NCBI GenBank assembly: GCA_002379855.1
Contig: DFUX01000066.1
Location: forward strand, 1-11,512
Source of the DNA: Cloacimonetes bacterium UBA4175
Lineage (GTDB): Bacteria; Cloacimonadota; Cloacimonadia; Cloacimonadales; Cloacimonadaceae
DNA: 11,512 bases
Reading direction: 5' to 3'
Shown: positions 7,261 to 11,512 of the stretch, one piece after another
Position numbering within the stretch: position 1 is the stretch's first letter
Layout of the letters: the number at the start of each line of letters is the position of its first letter
Translations under genes and position numbers: made by a program
The notes under the pieces: model-generated
The model's database searches: none
Told to the model about the DNA's origin: nothing
What the model saw: the letters and a program-made list of their open reading frames with translations, nothing else

Positions 7261-8637
7261 ATGCCCCGTAAAGAAAACACCCCCAAGGAAATTGACAAGG
7301 TATCCGAACGGAGTCTGCCCGCAGATGTAAACGCGGAAGCAGCCATCCTCTCCGCGATGCTGATCGATTCCGGAGTGGTAAGCAAGGGAATCGAACTGAT
7401 CAAGGAAGAATACCTTTCCCGCAGCGCCAACAAGCTCATCTTCAGAACCATCTGCGAGCTTTTCAACGAAGGTGTGGAGATTGACACCCTTACACTCGTG
7501 GACAGGATGCAGCGCAACAACATTTTGGAAAAAGCCGGTGGCATACCCTATATTAACGATGTTGCCAATGTAGTTGTATCCAGCGCCAACTTCGATTTTC
7601 ACCTCAATATCGTAACCGAAAAAGCCCTGCTGCGGCATTTGATTCTGGCCTGCAACGGGATTATAGAGTCCTGTTACAGCTCTCCCAAACCGGTTAAAGA
7701 CATAGTGGACGAAGCCGAGCAGGCCATCTTTTCCATCGCCGAACTGCCCCAGCACCAGGGATTTCTGAGGATCGACCAGATCAGCCCGGAAGTGGTGCAG
7801 AGCATCGATTCTATCGCCTCCACCAAAGTGCCCGTGGTGGGTGTTGCGAGCGGATACAGCGATCTGGATATGATCACGGGAGGATTTCGCCCCGGCCAGT
7901 TCATCATCATCGCCGCACGGCCTGCCATGGGAAAAACCTCTCTGGCTTTGAACATCGCCTCTCACGCCGCCGTCAACCTGGGTAAAAAGGTTGCCATCTT
8001 CACCATGGAAATGTCGGCTGACGAAGTTGTGATGCGGATGTTCAGCGGGGCGGCGGAAGTGAACATGGACTCCATGCTCAAAGGCTTCGGCATGAATGAA
8101 GAGAAGCTTATCCGCATCATGCAAGCCTCAGAAGTGCTGTCCACAAAGCAGATCTACATCGACGAATCCGGCACCAACACACCTTTGGACATCAGAGCCA
8201 AAACCAGGCGCCTGGCAGCCGAAGTTGGTAGCCTCGATCTGATCATAATCGACTATTTGCAGTTGATGACCCTGCCCAGAGAAAAAGATAACCGCCAGCA
8301 GGAAATTGCGGAGATTTCCAGAGCCCTGAAGATACTGGCCAAAGACATGAAGATTCCGGTGGTGGCTCTTTCGCAGTTGAATCGGCTCTTGGAAAACCGC
8401 GAGGATAAGAGACCGCGGCTGTCTGACTTGCGCGAGTCAGGCGCGATCGAGCAGGATGCCGACCTGGTGATGTTCATCTACCGCGATGAATACTACAATC
8501 CTGAAAAGACCGAAAAACCAGGCATCGCGGAAGTGATCATCGGCAAGAACAGGCATGGGCAGACCGGAAGCGTGGAGTTGGGATTCATAAAGGAATACAC
8601 CCTGTTCCGCAGCATCGATAAAAGCCATGATTTTTAG
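7261..8637 (+). CDS. dnaB: Replicative DNA helicase DnaB
   Basis: Hexameric 5'-3' helicase that unwinds DNA at the replication fork and recruits primase. From ATG 7261 the protein has 458 residues. The N-terminal collar domain begins with RSLPADVNAEAAILSAML and runs to about 120. The RecA-like ATPase domain has Walker A ARPAMGKTS (219-227) and Walker B LIIIDYLQL (ending near 335), plus the later KNRHGQTG (429-436), which contains the arginine-finger region. No intein or insertion is seen. An in-frame TTG at 7222 would extend the protein by 13 residues into coaD; ATG 7261, placed 4 nt after the coaD stop, is the more natural start although only a weak AAGAG precedes it. The 3' end overlaps the next gene by 11 nt. 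Confidence 0.96.
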   Translation: MPRKENTPKEIDKVSERSLPADVNAEAAILSAMLIDSGVVSKGIELIKEEYLSRSANKLIFRTICELFNEGVEIDTLTLVDRMQRNNILEKAGGIPYINDVANVVVSSANFDFHLNIVTEKALLRHLILACNGIIESCYSSPKPVKDIVDEAEQAIFSIAELPQHQGFLRIDQISPEVVQSIDSIASTKVPVVGVASGYSDLDMITGGFRPGQFIIIAARPAMGKTSLALNIASHAAVNLGKKVAIFTMEMSADEVVMRMFSGAAEVNMDSMLKGFGMNEEKLIRIMQASEVLSTKQIYIDESGTNTPLDIRAKTRRLAAEVGSLDLIIIDYLQLMTLPREKDNRQQEIAEISRALKILAKDMKIPVVALSQLNRLLENREDKRPRLSDLRESGAIEQDADLVMFIYRDEYYNPEKTEKPGIAEVIIGKNRHGQTGSVELGFIKEYTLFRSIDKSHDF

Positions 8638-9367
8638 TTTTCTGGCGGGCATCGGCGAATATTCTATCTTCATCGGACGGGTCTTTTACTTTTTGCCCCG
8701 CATCTTCAGGAGGCATCAGGAACTCGTCTTGCAGCTCAAACGTATCGGCTACGATTCGATATTCCTGATCACCCTCACCGCCGCTTTTACCGGTTTGGTA
8801 ACAGCCTTGCAGGCAGTGTATCAGTCCAAAGGCTATATCCCGCTCAATCTCTTGAGCGTTCTGATCGGCAAATCGACCATGATCGAGCTGGCGCCCGTGC
8901 TCACGGCCCTGGTTATGACAGGCAAGGTGGGAGCGTCAATAGCGGCCGAGATCGGCACCATGAAGGTCAGCGAACAGCTTGACGCGCTGCAAAGTATGAA
9001 TATCGCTCCGGAAGATTTCCTCTATCTGCCACGCATCGTGGCAGGATTGATTGTCTTTCCCATCCTCACCTTATACGCCGATCTGGTGAGCATCGTGTGC
9101 GCCTGGTATTTCTCCTGGATCCGTTATGGTATCCACCATTACACTTTTTTCAACAACATGCGCAGCTATTTCGAGTCTTTCGATCTGCTCAGCGGTTTGA
9201 TCAAAGCGTTTGTTTTCGGATTTATCATCACTTCGCTCAGTTGCTTTTTCGGCAGCAGAACATCAGGAGGCGCTGAGGGCGTGGGCCGCAGCACCACCCT
9301 CACAGTCGTTTATAGCGCGGTTCTGATCCTGGTAATGGATTTCTTTGTTGCCTGGCTTATCCTCTGA
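8627..9367 (+). CDS. MlaE/YrbE-family ABC transporter permease
   Basis: Integral inner-membrane permease of the MlaE (YrbE, TIGR00056-type) family, which moves phospholipids or other hydrophobic molecules between membranes in partnership with an MlaF ATPase and an MCE-domain protein. 246 residues with about five or six hydrophobic spans. The family signature is present: ELAPVLTALVMTGKVGASIA at 87-106, continuing AEIGTMKVSEQLDAL, and SGGAEGVGRSTT at 213-224. The start overlaps dnaB by 11 nt and the stop overlaps the next gene by 1 nt (TGATG). Normally mlaF and an MCE gene follow; here neither is adjacent, so the partners must be encoded elsewhere or the permease has been separated from them. 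I give no symbol because orthology to mlaE itself is not settled. Confidence 0.92.
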   Translation: MIFSFLAGIGEYSIFIGRVFYFLPRIFRRHQELVLQLKRIGYDSIFLITLTAAFTGLVTALQAVYQSKGYIPLNLLSVLIGKSTMIELAPVLTALVMTGKVGASIAAEIGTMKVSEQLDALQSMNIAPEDFLYLPRIVAGLIVFPILTLYADLVSIVCAWYFSWIRYGIHHYTFFNNMRSYFESFDLLSGLIKAFVFGFIITSLSCFFGSRTSGGAEGVGRSTTLTVVYSAVLILVMDFFVAWLIL

Positions 9368-10461
9368 TGATGCGCAGTAACAAACACAGACTGGTTTTTA
9401 ACCTGCGTTGGCTGGGATACATGGCTCTGGTGTCGATCCTGCTGAGCCTGTGCTTTGGCTGCGGCAAGAAAGCAGACTCCAAATCGGCAGACAGGAAACC
9501 TGACTCACAACTTAATATCTACGCACTGGATTGGATCAGGGAGTCGGGCTTTGAAGCCGCTGTGTTAAAGGAGTTTGGTCTTAAAAACGACACCGCGGTC
9601 AACCTGATAACCTTCCCCGACCTGACATCCCTGTTACAGGCTCTGGAAGAGAATTCTCAAGGTTCTGGGGCGGATCTGGTGCTTGGTCTGGACAACACTA
9701 TGGCGCTGGGAGACAGCCTGACCCGGTACTTTACCCCTGCCGAGGGGATCGACCGCAGCGCCATCAGTTACGAGATTCCCCAGCCAGACAAATCCCCGCT
9801 CCTGCCTTACGCTTTTGGCAATCTAGTGTTTGTTTACAACCAAAAAATGTTTCCGGAACCTCCCAGATCATTTGGCGAGTTGCAGGATTCCCGCTTTTAT
9901 AACCAGTTGGCCGTTTGCGACCCCAAAAGCAGCGGCCTGGGACGCGGCATCCTGTTGTGGTCGGTAGCCTTGTTTGGCGATTCTGGCTACGACCAGCTCT
10001 GGCAAAGCTTGCGCAAGAATGTGCGCAAGGTGTATCCCCGCCCAAGTGAGGCTTACGACGCCCTCAGAAAGGGAGAATGCGGCCTGATGCTGGGATTTCA
10101 CTCCACCGCGGCCTGGATTGCCGAACTGAATCCCCCGGAAAATCAATTCAGATTTGTAAATCCGCAGGAAGGCAGCTTCCTCTATGTCGAGTCCGCCGCC
10201 CTCTGTGCGGATGCCCCCAATCCCAAGCCAGCCCTCAAGTTTCTCCAGTATCTGATCGGCAATAAAGCTCAGCAGCAAGTGATCTACAAACTGGGCTTAA
10301 TGCCTGTGAATGGCAGAACCCCTCTTCCCCTTAGCTACTCGTCCCTGCCTCTGAGCATCTACTCGCTGAACGACCGTTTGCCCAAGTATGATCCGGCCGC
10401 CAATCTATCTGCCTGGATCAGGCGTTGGGATGAACTTTTCCTGCTCCGCGCCGGTATCTGA
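9367..10461 (+). CDS. Thiamine ABC transporter substrate-binding lipoprotein (ThiB/TbpA-like)
   Basis: 364-residue extracytoplasmic solute-binding protein. A long basic n-region (to Arg14) and hydrophobic core lead to Cys32 as the likely lipidation site; the lipobox CFGC has Cys instead of Leu at -3, which is atypical. The body follows the thiamine-binding (TbpA/ThiB) pattern: ADLVLGLDNTMA, PYAFGNLVFVYNQ, CDPKSSGLGRGILLW, then PSEAYDALRKGECGLMLGF and a final segment ending ALKFLQYLIGN...GLMPVNG. Thiamine or a phosphorylated form is the likely ligand by family resemblance, not proven. No thiP permease or thiQ ATPase gene lies next to it; its neighbour is an MlaE-type permease, which does not normally use such binding proteins. 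The start overlaps the permease stop by 1 nt; a second ATG follows at 9370. Confidence 0.85.
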   Translation: MMRSNKHRLVFNLRWLGYMALVSILLSLCFGCGKKADSKSADRKPDSQLNIYALDWIRESGFEAAVLKEFGLKNDTAVNLITFPDLTSLLQALEENSQGSGADLVLGLDNTMALGDSLTRYFTPAEGIDRSAISYEIPQPDKSPLLPYAFGNLVFVYNQKMFPEPPRSFGELQDSRFYNQLAVCDPKSSGLGRGILLWSVALFGDSGYDQLWQSLRKNVRKVYPRPSEAYDALRKGECGLMLGFHSTAAWIAELNPPENQFRFVNPQEGSFLYVESAALCADAPNPKPALKFLQYLIGNKAQQQVIYKLGLMPVNGRTPLPLSYSSLPLSIYSLNDRLPKYDPAANLSAWIRRWDELFLLRAGI

Positions 10462-10463
10462 TC

Positions 10464-10940
10464 TTGATCCAGTTGTCGGAAACGGGATTCAACATAGTTC
10501 TCTTCGAGCCTGAGATTCCTGCCAATACCGGCAATATCGGCAGGCTTTGCGTGGGCGCCGGAGCCAATCTGCACATCATCCTCCCCTGCCGGTTCCTCCT
10601 TACCGACAAAGCCCTCAAGCGCGCCGGATTGGATTATTGGCAGGATTTGTCCCTGACGGTGCACAAAAGCATGGATGAACTCTACGCGGCTTTCCCGCGG
10701 GATCGTATCTTCTATTGCAGCACCAAAGCTGAAAAAAGCTATCTGGATCTTGATTACAAACCTAATGACGCCTTTGTTTTCGGACCGGAATCGCGTGGAT
10801 TGCCACAGGAACTGCTCGATCAGAACAAGGAGCGTTGCATTACGATTCCCATGCATCCTAAGATTCGTTCCCTGAACCTGGCTAATTCGGTATCGATCAT
10901 CCTATACGAAGCCATAAGACAAACCCTATTGAACAGATAA
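10464..10940 (+). CDS. trmL: tRNA (cytidine/uridine-34-2'-O)-methyltransferase TrmL
   Basis: SPOUT-class (trefoil-knot) methyltransferase that uses S-adenosylmethionine to 2'-O-methylate the wobble base of leucine tRNAs in E. coli. 158 residues, the family length (E. coli YibK/TrmL 157). Motifs in order: PEIPANTGNIGR (16-27, with the conserved Asn21 and Arg27), RRAGLDY-like KRAGLDYW, FGPESRGLP (106-114) and RSLNLANSVSI (135-145), the last two forming the knot and cofactor site. The start is taken as TTG 10464, 2 nt after the preceding stop; another TTG at 10473 is equally possible, and no clear Shine-Dalgarno decides between them. It is the last gene of the packed run; the next 572 nt to the window end hold no gene. 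Confidence 0.94.
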   Translation: MIQLSETGFNIVLFEPEIPANTGNIGRLCVGAGANLHIILPCRFLLTDKALKRAGLDYWQDLSLTVHKSMDELYAAFPRDRIFYCSTKAEKSYLDLDYKPNDAFVFGPESRGLPQELLDQNKERCITIPMHPKIRSLNLANSVSIILYEAIRQTLLNR

Positions 10941-11035
10941 GCTCCCATAGTAAATGTGGTAGTTGCCAATTAATGCGCCTGCCTGAAATAAACGCCGCCC
11001 TCATTTGACGGAGTGGGCTAAGTCTATATTTTCCG

Positions 11036-11075
11036 TAGGTCATCCTTAACTTGGTGAGGGATGACCTAAGGATGA
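11036..11075. repeat. Hairpin with a competing alternative stem
   Basis: TAGGTCATCC (11036-11045) pairs perfectly with GGATGACCTA (11059-11068) around a 13-nt loop. The same left arm can instead pair through TCATCCTTA (11040-11048) with TAAGGATGA (11067-11075). The two stems share bases and exclude one another. No T-run follows, so it is not a standard terminator, although it is the first strong structure after trmL. Confidence 0.6.
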
Positions 11076-11168
11076 TGGCAACAAATGCAGGAGCAGCAAG
11101 GGACGGCGCTATGAAGGATTATGCAGAATATTGCCGTGTTATTTGGTGAATGTAATACTATATTGTTT

Positions 11169-11208
11169 GCGTTCTTTTTCTGAGATAGTGAAAAGGATTA
11201 TAGAACGC
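11169..11208. repeat. Inverted repeat / hairpin
   Basis: GCGTTCT (11169-11175) is the exact reverse complement of AGAACGC (11202-11208). Inside it, TCTTTTTC (11173-11180) can pair with GAAAAGGA (11190-11197) with one wobble and a 9-nt loop, so an extended, partly competing fold is possible. No function can be assigned. Confidence 0.4.
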
Positions 11209-11235
11209 GGATAACTGGATCGACATGATCAGCAG

Positions 11236-11299
11236 GATATTTGAAGTTGGAAAGGTGGTTCACGCAGATTGGCGCAGATATTTGAAGGTGGAATGGTGA
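11236..11299. repeat. Imperfect direct repeat with CGCAGAT doublet between
   Basis: A 23-nt unit starting GATATTTGAAG occurs at 11236-11258 and again at 11277-11299, differing at three positions. Between the two, CGCAGAT occurs at 11263-11269 and 11273-11279, a 10-nt period. The spacing of the long units is 41 nt. This looks like a fragment of a degenerate tandem repeat. Confidence 0.6.
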
Positions 11300-11325
11300 G
11301 CTGAAACAAGTCCAACAAGCTATCT

Positions 11326-11406
11326 ACTGTGTCATCACGGGCTGTCGGGGTCCTCGCCAAAGCGCGTAGCGATTTGGTGGGGTGACTTGACCCGTGATCC
11401 AGTCTT
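11326..11406. repeat. Nested palindromic repeat, copy 1 (81 nt)
   Basis: Begins ACTGTGTCATC and ends GATCCAGTCTT. The outer arms ATCACGGG (11334-11341) and CCCGTGAT (11391-11398) pair perfectly, with ACTG (11326-11329) and CAGT (11400-11403) forming a basal stem. An inner stem CCTCGCCAAA (11352-11361) with TTTGGTGGGG (11373-11382) has two wobbles and an apical CGC/GCG pair. It shares its ends and middle with copy 2, in the same orientation. Confidence 0.8.
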
Positions 11407-11452
11407 TTGAAAACAACCAGCCAGCCCGAAACAAAACACACCAGACCTCAAA

Positions 11453-11512
11453 ACTGTGTCATCCCGGGCAGACGGGGTCCCCTCTGGGGTGGCTGACCCG
11501 GGATCCAGTCTT
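11453..11512. repeat. Nested palindromic repeat, copy 2 (60 nt, reaches window end)
   Basis: Same ends as copy 1 (ACTGTGTCATC ... GATCCAGTCTT) and same orientation. The outer arms are ATCCCGGG (11461-11468) and CCCGGGAT (11497-11504), with a short apical CCCC-TCT-GGGG (11479-11489). It lacks about 21 nt at the hairpin tip compared with copy 1. It ends exactly at the last base shown, so an extension past the window cannot be excluded. Confidence 0.8.

Larger units (their letters stand above)
10941..11325. other. Non-genic region downstream of trmL
   Basis: No convincing coding sequence on either strand. It holds a 10-bp hairpin with an alternative pairing (11036-11075), a second hairpin (11169-11208) and an imperfect direct repeat (11236-11299), each listed separately. 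No hairpin followed by a T-run is seen, so a classical Rho-independent terminator for the pepP-to-trmL run is not evident. The part near 11150-11220 is AT-richer than the genes. Confidence 0.6.

Noticed and set aside
7168..8124. 318-codon open frame antisense to coaD/dnaB
   Set aside because: It lies wholly over two unmistakable genes, has His/Gly-rich composition without any recognisable motif, and is explained by codon bias of the sense strand.
10992..11030. GCCCTC / GAGTGGGC near 10997-11018 followed by TATATTTT as a terminator
   Set aside because: The stem needs a 2-nt bulge and the T-rich stretch is 6-8 nt away from it, so it does not meet the usual terminator form.
11072..11149. 25-codon frame beginning with two ATG codons after trmL
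   Set aside because: AAGG directly abuts the first ATG, the frame overlaps the hairpin, and the peptide is too short and unrecognised to support as a gene.
11229..11441. 70-codon minus-strand frame at the 3' end
   Set aside because: It runs across the direct repeat and the first palindromic repeat, so its sequence is repeat translation rather than a protein.

Overview
The window is a compact bacterial housekeeping region. All twelve confidently called protein genes and one tRNA lie on the + strand, from about 347 to 10940. Untranslated or non-genic stretches sit at both ends (1-346 and 10941-11512). The organism is a diderm (Gram-negative-type) bacterium: there are two lipoprotein genes and an MlaE-type lipid-transport permease. 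It uses strong GAGGAG-type Shine-Dalgarno sites, accepts GTG and TTG starts, and encodes the tRNA CCA tail. The gene mix and the style of the intergenic repeats remind me of candidate-phylum diderms such as Cloacimonadota. That placement is an impression, not something the window proves.

Layout. (1) 1-346: possible tail of an upstream gene, then a leader with no recognised gene. (2) 347-1542: panD-panC, overlapping by ATGA, make beta-alanine and pantothenate. (3) 1582-1667: tRNA-Leu(UAG), only 19 nt before tig. (4) 1687-4884: protein-quality-control block tig-clpP-clpX (trigger factor, ClpP protease, ClpX unfoldase); clpX has its own good sigma70-type promoter. (5) 4891-5502: a small lipoprotein of unknown function placed directly behind clpX. 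(6) 5546-10940: a tightly packed run of pepP-like aminopeptidase, coaD, dnaB, mlaE-like permease, thiB-like lipoprotein and trmL. Most junctions overlap by 1-11 nt or are only 2-4 nt apart, so translational coupling and co-transcription are likely. (7) 10941-11512: non-genic DNA carrying hairpins, a short direct repeat and two related nested palindromic repeats, the second running to the window end.

Functional links. panD, panC and coaD all serve coenzyme A synthesis. Trigger factor, ClpP and ClpX handle nascent and damaged proteins, and a PepP-type aminopeptidase could finish proline-containing peptides. dnaB (replication) and trmL (wobble-base methylation of tRNA-Leu) are core information genes; the tRNA-Leu upstream belongs to the isoacceptor class related to TrmL substrates, though the usual substrates are the CAA and UAA isoacceptors. 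The MlaE-like permease and the thiamine-binding-type lipoprotein are both isolated from their usual ABC partners.

The most notable single observation is that ClpP has Asn where the catalytic triad normally has Asp (Ser98-His123-Asn172), the arrangement known from Listeria ClpP1. I see no unmistakable new multi-gene system. The other items worth a second look are the structured repeats at the 3' end, a pair of mutually exclusive stems downstream of trmL, and the tRNA placed in the tig leader.
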